Source: Neelides folsomi (taxonomy: Eukaryota; Arthropoda; Collembola; Neelipleona; Neelidae). Taken from it: DNA of 64,000 bases. Under the pieces are notes generated by a model that saw only the letters and a list, made by a program, of their open reading frames with translations, ran no database searches and was not told the DNA's origin. Shown in pieces: positions 11,412 to 24,350 of this stretch. The translations under genes and the position numbers were made by a program. Each line of letters begins with the position of its first letter. The first letter of the stretch is position 1. The stretch covers positions 1 through 64,000 of the forward strand of contig JAQGBZ010000274.1 in NCBI GenBank assembly GCA_034687125.1. The letters run 5' to 3'.

Positions 11412-14400
11412 ATGTCGTCTTCCGACTGGGAAGAAGTAAAGCGACTAGCAGCCGATTTCCAACGGGCTCAGCTTACGACTGCTTCTCAAAGGTTTCTTTT
11501 TTACATAATGTTTCATATGAATTGTAATTTACAAATGACATTTTCCTTAATCATTTCAATCAATCATAATTATAGATTGACCGAGAGAAATTGCATTGGA
11601 ATAATAAATAAATTGATTGAGCTCAAGTTACTCGATGTATATTTCACAAATGATGGAAAAGAATACATTACTCCTCAACAACTGTCAAAAGAAATACAAG
11701 ATGAACTTTACGTCAATGGAGGTTAAATTCGTCAATTATATTCTAATACGGTTTATAATAAGATCATAAAAGTCACATTGATTTACTGTAAAATGTTTTC
11801 TAATATAGGTCGGATGAGTCTTGTGAATTTGTCACAAATTTTAAATTTGAATCATTCTATCATCGAGGAAAAAGCAAATGAATTGGTTAAATCTGACAAG
11901 AATTTGTTCAATATCTTGGGTCAACTTGTCACGAGTCAGTATATCAATGGGCTTTGTGAAGAGTTGAATGAGAAACTTGAACAAGACGGAGTTGTAAGCT
12001 TATCTGAACAATCGAAGATCATTGACCTGCCCGGAGAATTCTTACAAGAGCAAGTAGAGAAGCGAATTGGGAAGTTAATTCATGGGAAACAAGATGAGGG
12101 AGACAATTCAATCATTTATACGGAATCATTCGTTCGGAGGAATACTGGAAGACTTCGTGGGATTTTATCTGCAATTACAAAGCCAACTCCCATGAACCAC
12201 ATATTGACAAAATTCGACTCGAAAGTACCTGAACGACTTCTCTTTTGTAATTTCATATACTAAATATTATTATTACATTTTTAAATATGGTAATGATAAA
12301 CTAACATTTTGTAAGTTTATAATATTCTTTGTTTAATTTCTTTAGCAATAATTGAAAAGTTGATCGGATCTAAGCGAATCGAAGGAATCATATCAGGAGG
12401 AGCTGGAAACCGATCATCTTACTTTATCCCTGCTGCTTACTCAAGATCCCAAAATAATTGGATTGATGGTTTTATGAGTGGAAATGGATACATTGATATT
12501 GATGCTGCTGCGAGATTGGGAATTGCCGATCCCAAATCATTCATTTCGAAGAGATTTTCAAACCAGGACCTGTTTTTTCTCAAAACATGTGTTTTGGGTC
12601 AAACTTTATTCACTCAAGTAATATCCATTGATTTTTATCACTATACGTTTTATTTTAAAACTTGTTCAGTTATTTTTGCATTATTAGGAAAAGTTTTCAT
12701 TTGAATAATATTCCATTTTGCACATTTTCAAAAAGTAAATATTGTGAATTCTGACATGGCACAGCTTGATGAGCTGATTAAAATATCATTACTGAAATTC
12801 TCATATGAATTATTTGTAACAGGTAAAAGAGTCGATTGAAGAGAGTTTGGTGAGCCCGGGATGGATTGACGTTCTTTCAATTCTCCCAATGACGATCACC
12901 GACGACGACGCTAAAATTCTTTTAAGTTCACTGACATCCGCACTAAACATGGCAGATGCAATTGTTTTCGACACTATCATCGTAAGCTCAAAAATGGTTA
13001 GGGACCTGAGGACGGAATTCAAACCATTCATGGAAGAAAAGGCCGAAAAGGTAATTGTATTTATGAATGGTCTAATATAAAAGCCCTTAAATAAAATTAT
13101 TTTTAAATGAAAATTCTATCGAGATTATTAATATTTATTTATTTTTATACTTTAGGACATCAATTCAGGCCGTTATGTTCAGCTTCTCAATGATGTTCGA
13201 GCGGCTGAGAAAAAATTAAAAATGGCTGAGTTAAACGCAGAAGGAGATTCAAGAAGTTCAAAGGTAAAATCTACCTTAATAAAATAAACATGTTTGTCGG
13301 TCACGCGCCGCGCTACAGCTCTCAATACGCTATTCGGAGGTTTATAATTATTACCTAAATGTCCGGACGGGACGAAACTAACGGCGAGATTTTTTCGAAA
13401 AGTTTTTCCGTTAATTAATTAAGCTCGAATAACCACAAAAATTAACCCTTTTCCCGCTTGAAAATTCAAAACTTTTCTTCATATTTTGGAAATATTTTCC
13501 AGAAACGAATTGATCCTATGAGAAACGTTTACTACGCCCCCTTTCAACCTTTCCACACAAACAAACTTTCAGTCTGTCACTTTCCCAAATCTCAACATTC
13601 GTTCATTTTCTCCATACAATTTTTAATTTTCAATTGCTTTTTTCACAATTGCTCTTTTAATTTCAATTAACCTTAAATAGTATTTGTATATTGAGATATC
13701 TAGCACGACGCGTGACCGACAAGCAGGTTTATTTTAATAAGGTGGACAAACCCGTCGGGAGACGGGCAGATTACTGGTTAGTTAATAAGATAAACTCTAT
13801 TTTATATAGAAAGTTATAAATAAGGTGTTTAATTTTTTCATATTTTATACTTTTAGAAAGAAGATCGACGAAAGAAAGCTACTGGAGGTAAAGGAGGTGG
13901 AGGAACTCAAGGCAGAGAAACAAAGACGAAATCAACTAAAAAGGTTTTTAACTACTTCATATTTTTAAACATTAACTAGATTAACTACACCTAATTAAAT
14001 ATTTAACATTAATCATTAATTTAATAACGATAATTTTAATTGTTTAACTCTAATAATTATATTCCTTTTGATAGAAATACTTGGCAAAAAAAGACGAGAA
14101 TTGGTCAGATTCTGAAGAAGAAAAGAAGGCCATTGAGAAAGAAGTTGTAAAGGCTAAAAAAGCCTCCCAAATTCAATTCCTTGCTCAGAATGAGATTTTG
14201 AAAAAGTTGGAGAAGATGGATTCAGTTAAAGAGATCGAAGCATCTCCGGAACTTCTTGACTCTCTCGCCCTTCACCTCACATCTGCACTGCAAGACGATT
14301 ATCAAAATGTGATCAAAGACGCCTACACAGTTTTCATGTCAGAGAAATGCGGACGAAAGAGTTTAGATGAAATTAAAGGAAAGTTGGACAAACTCACTGT

Positions 14401-15034
14401 GCTTCTTTCTTTATATGAGGCTGGGCTTTCAAACTTTGAAGGTGACACAAAGTTCCAATTAGAAAAATTTATGTTGAGATCATTTGGACAAGAAATGACC
14501 TCCGAGGCCGTCGCTTTTGCATTAATGGAAAGCGGCTTGGAAGAAAAAGCTCAAGTCTCCGACTTGCCATCAGGAACTTTAAAAGAAAATTTACTTCTGT
14601 TAGGGAAATCCCCCACTTTGGCAAGTTTTAAAGAGACACTTGAATCCGTTTTACCCGGTGGGAAAAAGAAATTGACTCCGAATATCATTTTGAACGAAAT
14701 GACCGAAAGCCTTTGGAATGAAATGGAAAGTGTGGGTGAAGCCAAGGACTTTGCATTATTCCTTCACCTTATAGTTCTCTTGATGTTCTCGATAGTCACG
14801 AATTCATTGTTACAAGCTAGTGGTAAATTCGTCCCGCAGGTTATTTCCTTTTTAGAAGGTAAAGTAGAAAAGGAGACATATGAGAAATTACGAACTTTCC
14901 AAATTGCCGTCCAAACTTTCATCAAGAGCAAGAAGAAGGAAGAAGAGGTTGAAGCGACAGAAACTCTTTCTACACTCACCCCCGTCCTCAAAATAATCGT
15001 CAATGATATGAGGAAGAAGGTCGGGAAGAAATGA
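11412..15034 (+). CDS. UFL1: E3 UFM1-protein ligase 1
   Basis: Eight exons (11412-11491, 11576-11721, 11809-12246, 12346-12617, 12823-13050, 13156-13263, 13857-13943, 14075-15034) give 772 residues (human 794). The N-terminus matches UFL1 closely: [31 protein letters not shown] and [26 protein letters not shown] and the C-terminal KIIV region also agree. UFL1 transfers the ubiquitin-like protein UFM1 to substrates at the ER membrane, with DDRGK1 as partner. It has winged-helix repeats rather than a RING domain. A lysine/glycine-rich low-complexity part lies around the 13857-13943 exon, as in the human protein. The 593 nt intron before that exon holds a MITE that starts a few bases after the splice donor. 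Confidence 0.97.
13270..13746. mobile_element. MITE-like element with terminal inverted repeats in UFL1 intron
   Basis: The two ends are inverted copies. The left end, from 13270, reads TCTACCTTAATAAAATAAAC. The reverse complement of the right end, from 13746, reads TCCACCTTATTAAAATAAAC. Both continue with TTGTCGGTCACGCG (ending near 13307 left, starting near 13709 right). Similarity goes on inward for about 20 more bases with C-to-T type differences. Length about 477 bp. There is no transposase, only AT-rich filler. A clean target-site duplication was not found, so the exact ends are uncertain by a few bases. It is a non-autonomous DNA transposon relic of unassigned superfamily. Confidence 0.85.
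13751..13766. repeat. Short GC-rich hairpin beside the MITE
   Basis: CCCGTC-GGGA-GACGGG is a perfect six-base-pair stem with a four-base loop, five bases outside the right end of the MITE. It may be part of the element or chance. Confidence 0.5.
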
Positions 15035-15086
15035 ATTGGAGACAATTATCCATTGTGCCCATTGTTTTTTAATGTAGATTATAATT

Positions 15087-15092
15087 AATAAA
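15087..15092 (+). terminator. Poly(A) signal of UFL1
   Basis: An AATAAA hexamer 53 bases after the UFL1 stop codon. Confidence 0.6.
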
Positions 15093-15825
15093 GATTTTTA
15101 AATTGGTATTATAATTACTAAAAAATATATAAAATTTAAATCATAAAAGGGTTATTTGTGATATAATAAAATTGTTCTAATTTGAATAAATGTTCTTGAG
15201 AATTATTTTCGATTTTGTAAGTTTTGCACCTTTAATTATAAAGACTTCGCCTTCACCGGACTTAGGAAGTATTAAAGATAACTTTAGTAAGATTTAATAA
15301 TGAGTTAAACTATTGTAATACTTAAGCATTTAATATATATTTACATAATATCAACATTTAACTAATAATGTGATGCAACAATTGAATTAATGAGTGGTCC
15401 AAGCTGCAACAATGGAAATGACACTTTTAATAAAAGCTGGGAAACGTTAGTTCAGAATCGGCGAAACTTTTAAAGCCAAACTACTCTTTTCCCTCTTATC
15501 CGCAAACGCAGAGGAAAAAAGCCATTTGCAATTTTAGCTCTCTTGTTTCTCCCAAGCTTCAAGCTCTCTTTGTGAGGCAAACCATTAATCCATGAATCCT
15601 CCCAAATTATCCTCAATTCTCATTAACAAATTGTCCTTACCAATACCTGAGAACATTATAATGGAGATCCTCATGGCAAATTGACCGTTCTCATAGGGTT
15701 CTCATCACTCTTGAATCTTTCCCTTCGAAAGAAAATACGTCTACGGAGAATCCGCAATCGTATTCTCTCAAATTGACTCTCAATTCTCGAGTCCCTTAAT
15801 TGCTGTTGATTTGATAACAGAGAAA
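15093..15825. other. Intergenic and 5' UTR of the ZAD gene
   Basis: AT-rich to about 15400, then less AT-rich and pyrimidine-rich up to the start codon. It probably contains the promoter and 5' leader of the zinc finger gene. No open reading frame of note. Confidence 0.55.
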
Positions 15826-18012
15826 ATGAATCCTGGATGTTTCATTTGCCGGAAGGTCGCTGAGACCTCGGAGAAAGATCAACTCTCGATCAGCTTGACC
15901 AGCTTGACCTTAACCTCACAAGAGAATTTAATAGAATCCTTATGCTCTTTGTTTAAAATTGGTCATATTGACCATGTCGTTCTCGATCAACCGACAACCT
16001 TTTGCTTGGAATGTCTCACCAAAATGAAAGCCACAGAGATGATTTCACGGAATATCAAACTTCTTGAAGGCAAACACCAGTCTTACGTCCAAGAATTAAA
16101 GAACCTTTTCAAAATCTCTCATGAAATCAATGGGAAGGAAGAAGAGTTCAAAAGGATCTTTTGTGAGAAGCTCTCATTTAAAGGTTTTATAATATTTCTT
16201 TTTTCTTATAGCCCATATTTATCTATAAATTAAGGTTCAATCATAAGCCGAACGATTCTTTTTAATATATAATTTATTTGTAGATGAAATAAAAGCTCTT
16301 CTTGCAATCAAACACGAGGTCCCTTCAAAGGAGGCAATCAAGCAAGAGGTATTTGAAGATGAATGCAATCATCAAAATGATGCCCAGAACGAGGAAACAT
16401 CCCAAGGACCAGTTCAAATGTCACAAGTTGAATTTTTAGCTCAACTCGGCCTAGCTCCCAGCCAGTAAGAAAACAAGTAGCATTTTCTTTTCATCTTATT
16501 TATAAAATAAATTATATAAAATTATCCCGCTCAAATATTACTTATTATAGCTTAACTTTAACCAACCGTAAGCAATATTTGGTCATTTAGTATTACAGTG
16601 TATTAATAATAACAAGAATCCTGTCATAGAATTAAATTATATATGGGAATTAGCAGAGAAGAACGGCGAGCTAGAAAAATGAGATTTCATACTTTGAGTT
16701 TCCAGAGAATTTCGAAAATAATTTTATTCGACGTCGAATAAAAATCTTTGTTAAGAAACGTAATTCAACAAACTATAGTTCATTCCCAAAATCGGTGCAG
16801 GTGAGTTTGAAAACCCCGCATATAATTTCCAGAGATACAGAGATCAGAATGGAATTTGGCATCATATTTCTTTCTCGCTACTCTTTTCTTGGTCTTGTTT
16901 CCCCATTTCGTTTACCTACTTGTCTTTCATATCATTTTAATTACAAATACCCTTTCAAATATATTTTCGTAAATGGGAATTTTGGCAAGAATACGTCGTT
17001 CACAATTCTTAAATAAGTTTCTTTGAATTGCTACTTCCAAATTCAAGTTCAATTGCACTTTCTGCATCACTCACTGCAAATTTATGAAAAGTCACTCATC
17101 TCATTCCTCACATTTTGGAACTCACTTAATCTTGGATTATTCGAATAACTTGGTTTATAAATACATCCATTAAAAAATTAAAAGCATATGAAATTATATT
17201 CAGATGATATATTGAAATTGTTATAAATAAATTATAAAGAACTTATACTGTTCATAGTTTGTTGAATTACATTTCTTAACAAAGATTTTTATTTGACACC
17301 AAATAAAATTATTTTCGAAATTCTCTAGAAACTCAAAATATGAACTCTCATTTTTCTAGCTCGCCGTTCTTCTCCGCTAATTCCCGTATATATAGGATAC
17401 TAATAATTAATGACTCGTAATTGATTCAGGACCAAGAAAAGGCGGGTGAAAAGGCGAAAGACAAATGAGTACATCCAGCGATACCACTTTGTGAATTGCA
17501 ATCCGAAGGAAGATGCATATATGTGTCGGCTCAGAAGTCAATCTCATCATCTTTGTCGGTTATGTGTGAATAAAATTTCCAAAGGGAAAAAGAGGGTCCG
17601 TCGGTGTGCATCTTGTGAGATGTGCCTTCAGGTTTACACTCCTGATGAATCCTACGACGAGCACATGAGGAAACATCACTTCCCAACGATCAAATGCGAG
17701 AACTCGAAGGTCCGATATTTCTGTCCATGTGGAATCACTCTGAGTAATTTCTTCAATTTTCGTCGCCACGTTATTCGAGGAAAAATCCATCCTAAGCACG
17801 AGCAGGATAGAATGACCTGGAAATGCTATTCATGTTCATCGACCTTCTTTGGTGGGGAGAAGCATTCACAGAGGAAAGAAAAGATAAAAAAAGACACTGT
17901 TGAATCCAGTCGAATTTCGAGACTCAGGAACCGAGCGACTCTCGTCAAAAGCTGGAAAACTCGGGAATACACACCAAAGAAGACAAGAGGTGTCAAGGTT
18001 GAGAATGATTAA
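15826..18012 (+). CDS. ZAD-domain zinc finger protein
   Basis: Three exons (15826-16183, 16284-16464, 17430-18012) give 373 residues. The start is the ATG at 15826; the frame is open a little upstream but without an ATG. The N-terminus has the spacing of a zinc-finger-associated domain (ZAD): C5-x2-C8 and C60-x2-C63, with helical sequence after it. ZAD domains mediate dimerisation in arthropod transcription factors. The middle is acidic and Gln-rich. The last exon opens with a basic patch (KKRRVKRRK, a likely nuclear signal) and then degenerate C2H2-type fingers: C242/C245 with H258/H262, and C278/C280 with H293/H300. I infer a nuclear DNA-binding protein; the target is unknown. Only few, irregular fingers are present. 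The donor of the second intron overlaps an in-frame TAA. Confidence 0.85.
16641..17389. mobile_element. Long-TIR (fold-back type) element in the ZAD gene intron
   Basis: About 136 bp at 16641-16776 is repeated in inverse orientation at 17254-17389. I count about ten mismatches, so identity is near 92-93%. The repeats start with GGGAATTAGC after a TATA-rich edge and include AACGGCGAGCTAGAAAAATG. The internal part (about 480 bp) has no transposase-like reading frame. The TA-rich borders would suit a TA target duplication, but they cannot be resolved because the flank is itself TATATA. It is a non-autonomous DNA element. Transcribed as part of the intron it could fold into a very long hairpin. 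Confidence 0.9.
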
Positions 18013-19474
18013 TATCATATAAAATTAGACTCCTACTTTCTTCTCGATTAATTTTTAGTTTTAGGCAATTTAGGATTTTGCTGATACATTATTATTTAAA
18101 ATTGTTTGGGGCCTTCTTCTTTATATTTAATATCTTATTTTTCGTTTTTCCCTTATGTTTTTTTTCTAAATGATTTTTTTAAGTTTGAATTTTACCCATG
18201 TTGTAATTTAACGTGTATCTAAAATAACATTATGTCTATGATACATCTTAAGTGTATACATAAATCAAGTTTGACTGATAGCTTCTTAATTATGATAGTA
18301 GTTAGTTAATAATATCTATTGTAAGGTATTCAAATTCTAAAATATTTGATAAGTTAATATTAAATATTTATAATCATGTTAACGATTTTGGCTTTAGCCG
18401 TCGGACATCTTATTTAAATACAGATGCCTACAAAGCTTATGTTTATTGGTAGATATTTAAGTATATAATATTACATTGGCACTAGTTTTTAGGTTTACAA
18501 AATACAATATACCTATAATTAAAATTGAGAGAATTTATAATATTTTAATTTAAATATAAATAGAATGTTTACTCTAAAAGAATTTGTATTGTTTTAGGTT
18601 GTTTAATAATGTAAGTCTGTAAGTTTTAAAAATTTACAAACTTTCATTCTATCTGACTATTTGTGAACTTTTTTATTTTTATTTTTTAATTATAAATCCG
18701 GAAAATAAAGAAAAAGATACAAATTTGTTGACTTTATTTAATATTCATTAGCTTTATGATTGTAAGTGAATAGTTTTGTAATTTTGTAAGCATAGTTGAA
18801 ATAATCTAGTCTATAGTCTAACTATAAGAACGTAAATATTCTTAAATTGGATATATCTTTTTGCAATAGTAATTGAGTCATTGTTTTATCTTTTCATTTT
18901 ACATAAATTCATACACGTGAACGAGGACAGATTTCCTCTTGAAGCCACTCATTATAAGGTATTGTCATTATGACTATGACCTAACCAAGTATGGAATTAA
19001 ATATGTCAATTCGTATAAAATAAGTAACAATTTTATACATTTTATAACATCTAACAAAATTGCATTAATAAGTATAATATTAAAATATTATTATTAAGTT
19101 AAGTGAACATAGTGAACGTTGACATAATTGACATTTACTGTTAAACTCTGCTAAAGTAGGAGAGAGAATAAACAGTTTTTATTCAACGCTTGTGCTATGA
19201 AGCCGATGAGTTTATGTTTACTTGAGTATTATTGGCGGTAAAAGATTTAAATTATGAAGGCGCGACTTCCTTTCATTCACGAGAATTCACATTGCAAAGT
19301 CCGTTCCGTCATTCCCATGTTAACGGACATCCAGCTCCTCAAACTTCCAAACTTTTAAATAATTTTATCCTGTTGTGGATTTAATTATTCCACTTTAAGT
19401 GACTTTAACGTTAATAAAGGGAAGACAGCTACTCGTAATTGAATTCATTCCAATCTTTTTAACACTCCTATAAA
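18013..19474. other. Intergenic, ZAD gene to kinesin-5
   Basis: 1.46 kb, strongly AT-rich. It holds the 3' UTR of the ZAD gene and the promoter and leader of kinesin-5. No coding signal or repeat structure seen. Confidence 0.6.
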
Positions 19475-22400
19475 ATGGAGGGACACGATCATCAACTTTA
19501 CACCCCTGACCTGAAGAAAGCCGACAAGAATCAAAATATACAGGTCTTTGTGAGGGTTCGGTAAGTGACAATCAACAACTTAATTTGCTATAATGCAATA
19601 ATTACTAACTTTAGTACTAACTTTTATTATCATGAATCTATTTAATAATGCTGCATATTATATTTATCCATCATGAAATATTGATATATGATATGGTTGA
19701 CTCTATTTGTATAACATTTATTTATCAAATAAACAATAATAATGATTTATTGAAATCTTTATAGGCCGATGAACTCATTTGAGCGGTCCAAACACTCCAC
19801 AACTATCCTCGACTGTCCAGGAGTTCGTGAAGTTGTCGTTAAAGATCGAACCCCAATTAATGTTACGAAAACGTACACTTTCGATAGAGTTTTCGGACCT
19901 CTATCTAAACAGGTAAAATGGGCATGATATTGAATATAATTCCAATTAATTATTTAAATTATAAGAACATACCTAATTGAGAAATTGAGATACATTATTA
20001 TTATTATTAATTATCCAAATTTCATATCAAGGAGATACAGCGTAATACAATTTTAATTTCAATTTTAGATTGATGTATACAAAAATGTTGTGGTTCCGTT
20101 GCTGGATGAAGTACTTCTTGGCTACAATTGCACTGTATTTGCTTATGGACAAACTGGAACTGGAAAAACGTTTACAATGGAAGGTGAACGCACTCAAGAT
20201 GGAAATAAAAATTACTCATGGGAAACGGTAATTCTTGAACAATTTCTTAAACCATTCCTTTCCAAAATCTAGTGGTTATTCATTTGTTTATATTTTATTT
20301 ATTCAGGACCCTTTGGCTGGAGTAGTTCCTCGCGCTTTGGCACAACTCTTTGAGCAACTCAGGAGCCAAAATGCTGAATTTACAGTTCGAGTGTCTCTCC
20401 TTGAACTTTACAACGAAGAACTCTTCGATCTTCTTGCACCTCTGGATTCAAAAGCAAAAGGGTAAAAACATATCATTCAATTTATCACATAATATCATGC
20501 AATAAAATATTTTAAATTCTTCATATAAATTCCTTATAGAACGACACTTCGAATTTTCGAAGACACGACAAGGAAAGGGTCTGTAATTATCCAAGGGCTC
20601 GAAGAAGTGACGGTTCACAGCAAGAATGAAGTTTATGCAATAATGGAGCGTGGATCAGATCGACGTAAAACTGCTGCGACTCAACTCAATGCAAATTCGA
20701 GGTTCAAAATATTAACTTACGTTTTTCATTACCTATACGAAAGCTTAAACATTAAGTTTATTATAAATACATATTTATGTTGTGTAATATTTATCGTTTT
20801 TTAGTCGTTCTCATACGATTTTCACTGTGACTGTTCACATTAAAGAAACGACACTTGAAGGAGAAGAATTGTTGAAGATTGGAAAGCTTCATCTTGTGGA
20901 TTTGGCAGGTTCGGAGAACATTGGTCGTTCTGGTGCAGTTGATAAGCGAGCGAAAGAGGCCGGTTCGATAAATCAGTCTCTTTTGACACTTGGTCGAGTT
21001 ATCACTGCTCTTGTAGAGCGAACACCGCATATTCCATACAGGTTAAAATTGACAGTTTTATTATGAAATTCTTGATTTGATTTAAATGACTTTCTATAAC
21101 ATGCATTTTTATTATTTACAGAGAATCCAAGTTGACTCGTCTCCTTCAAGATTCCTTGGGAGGTCGAACGAAAACTTCGATTATTGCTACAGTTTCCCCT
21201 TCTAATTTTAACATCGAAGAGACATTGAGTACATTGGACTATGCGCATCGAGCAAAGAACATTATGAATCGTCCTGAGATTAATCAACGACTGACGAAGA
21301 AAGCAATGCTCAAGGCATACACTGAGGAAATCGAACGTCTTCGTCGAGATCTCGTCGCAACGAGGGAGAAAAATGGGGTTTTCATGGACAAGGAAAATTA
21401 TGATAATATGATGGCAAGATATGAGTCGACAGGTCAAGATTTGCTTGACAAATCCAATGAAAATAAATTGCTCCAAGAGGAGAAAGAGAAGAAAGAAGAA
21501 GAAATTGTAGAATTGAGAGCTGCTTTGTTGGAAAGAGAAGAAGAATTGGAACTTGCCAATAGTGTTATTTTTGAGTTGAAAATGAAATTGGAATTGCGAG
21601 AAAAGCAATTGCTCGAAATGACTCAAGAGAAAAACGAGATGGAACATTTGGTTGATCATCATCAAATCACTGAGAAGAAATTGAGCCAAGAAGCCAAATT
21701 GTTGCTCAATACTTCCAAAGCCGCAACAATTGATCTTGAAAAACTTTATTCGAAACTTGAACGAAAAAAGTAAAATTTTATTTTATTTTGATTAAAATCA
21801 GTTTACCATATATTTCACAAAAAAGATTAATAATATATTTACATTTATAATTTTGTAATTTGCTCATTCAATTTTATAATTTTTGATTCATAGGAGCATT
21901 GAAGCCTGTAATTTGGAAAATGGAACGAGACTCCGTAGAGAGCTTCTTGAACAATACACTGTTTTAAATAACAGTTTACAAAGCTTCCGACTTGATCATT
22001 CTGAATTTTGCGGAACTCAACGAATGAAACTTGGTGAATGAAGAATCATCTGTATTTAAAATTAATAGAGAATTTGTAAATTAAGACTGATTATAATGAT
22101 TTAATTTGGAATTTTAGACACGTTTCTTCAGAAGAAGGAAGAACAATATCAGAAAGTTAGTCTTGACATCGATGCTCTTCTTACAGAGATGAACGTTATG
22201 AACAACGCAATAGCAAAAACTGTTTCTGATCATGTAAATTACAATTTGTTTTTTAATTGAAATTAATGGTAATTTATTATTTTTTGCAATTCTCAACATA
22301 ATGAAAATAAACAGACTGGAAATATGAGTTTGACTCTCAGCGAAACTCTCGAAGGAACAAACCGTCGTGTGAAAGATAACAAAGTGGAAATCAACAAATT

Positions 22401-23982
22401 TTTGACCGGTTTTCTCAAAACACAGAAGACGGAAATTAACGATAAACTTCTCAAAGTCAATGAACAATTGATCCAGCTTTTCAATGAATCAAAAGCCGGG
22501 GTAAGTAATAAATATTCTTTGCTTTGAGAATCTCAACAATCGAGCAGTGAATAGATATTAAATTAATTGTTGTTTAAATATTTTATTCAATTAAATTATT
22601 AGCTTGAAGAACAAAGAAGTGCTGTGACTGGTTACGCTATTATGAACATTGAAAAACTTAACGAGTATAGAAAATTCTTGAAGGAGCGAGGACAAGAACA
22701 AGAAAGTGCTTTTGCAGTTGCTCAAGAATTCAGAGACCGACAAGATGGAATGTTCAAAGTTCAAATTGAAGTATTTAAATATTTTAATTATATTGAATTT
22801 AATTAATATTACCAGATACCTTTCCCTGATTGAACAAGAGTAACCACTAAAAATAACATGGTTGCTTTTTTATTAGAAAATCCAAACTATGACCACGGAA
22901 GTGATCGAACAAGCGCAGAAACTGATGGAAAATGCTGTTTACTATAAGACTGCAATGACTGCCAACACAGACGCCATGTTCAAGAAAATCGCCACAAATG
23001 CTGCTCATGATAAAGTTGGTTCTCAATTAATATTAATATGTGACAATAATTAATTAAATTGATATTACTGATATATTATTTTGAAATTTTTGGGATGTTT
23101 ATTATTTGATCAAAATGAATTTTTATAATTGTTTAATTGCAGGATTATAACAAGAAAATGAGAGCTTTGTTTGATACGGACAGAATTGAAATTGAAGCTC
23201 TTCGAGATAAACTCTCTTCGACGACGAAACTCTCCCAAGGGAAAGTTGAAGTTATTTTCAAAAACGTAATAATGCTGGATAAAAAATATCTTTAAATTGC
23301 AAAATGCAAAAAATAGTAATTAATAATTTTAATTCCTATTTGGATTTTAGACTATTGATATTAATGGAGAAGGGCAAAATCAATTTGATCAAATAACGGC
23401 TGAATTTGAAAATGAATTGAACAAAGGGTTGAATAATTATGACGAAACGAGGAAATTCGTTGAAGAAGAAATTCAAAATCATCGAAATGGCAGCGAATTT
23501 TTCAATACCACGTTCCAAAAACACATTGAGGTGAAGATGAATGTCATTTTTCTATAATAAACATTATTTAATTTATTAATTATAAACTAATTTAATATAA
23601 TTTTCAATGGCAATTTTAGGGCTCTGAAACTGAAGTTAAGGTAAAGATGGAAGGCATCACGAAAGACTTGGAAATTGCCATTGACGCTGACGTTGAGCAA
23701 ATCCAGGCTGAAAAGGGCGAACTTGAAAATCATTGCAATGAATTCTCTAACTGGACAGAACAGCGGAGGAACTTTGTTGGCCAGCAAATGGGCAAAGTCA
23801 ACGAATTTTGGGATTCAACTTATTTGATCGACGCTCCGACTGGGGCGACTCCTCAGAAAAAAGCGTACATTTATCCAATGTCCCTGAGCTCCACTTCTCC
23901 ACATGAAAGAATCCTCAGCCGATTCAGAGTGAAAGGAAGGGACCTTGGAGCCGATTTGGCAGAGGACAACGAAAATGTCTGA
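19475..23982 (+). CDS. KIF11: Kinesin-5 mitotic motor (KIF11/Eg5/Klp61F)
   Basis: Fifteen exons: 19475-19560, 19765-19912, 20069-20227, 20307-20461, 20540-20701, 20805-21041, 21122-21769, 21894-22033, 22118-22233, 22315-22500, 22603-22770, 22877-23014, 23143-23265, 23351-23530, 23620-23982. They join to 1002 residues (human 1056). The N-terminal motor has the P-loop GQTGTGKT (105-112), switch I NANSSRSH across an exon junction, and switch II DLAGSE (269-274). A neck and long coiled coil follow. The C-terminus carries a BimC box: [14 protein letters not shown], with the CDK-type site at about Thr959. The homotetramer crosslinks and slides antiparallel spindle microtubules. The tail after the BimC box is much shorter than in human KIF11. 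Confidence 0.97.
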
Positions 23983-24109
23983 AAGTACTTTTTTAATATA
24001 AAGAGAAATTAAGTTCGCACAATTTAAATTTTGTTTTATTCAGTTTAAGAATATTCAGACTATCTATAGTTAACAGCTTGTTAGTTGTTCTCAGTTCATG
24101 GAATTTAAG

Positions 24110-24115
24110 AATAAA
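24110..24115 (+). terminator. Possible poly(A) signal of kinesin-5
   Basis: AATAAA 128 bases after the stop codon. Other weak variants lie closer to it. Confidence 0.4.
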
Positions 24116-24350
24116 CTAAACTTTATTATTTTTTACACTTAATATTCAATCGTAAACAAAATGCTTAATAGTGTTATAATTTATATCATTGACTAGAATT
24201 CAATACTTTTTTAATCGTGTTTCTGTTTACATACATATTACATGGTGTACACCGTATTATTTGTATAGTTATTATGCATTATTTCATAATATTTAATCAG
24301 TTTATCGACCTGTCAACGACTTCGATATAATTTTTTAAGTATTACCTATA

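Noticed and set aside
20973-21689. 238-codon open frame on the minus strand over the kinesin-5 coiled-coil exon
   Set aside because: It is antisense to a certain coding exon, Phe/Leu/Gln-rich as expected from reading coiled-coil codons backwards, and has no family resemblance.
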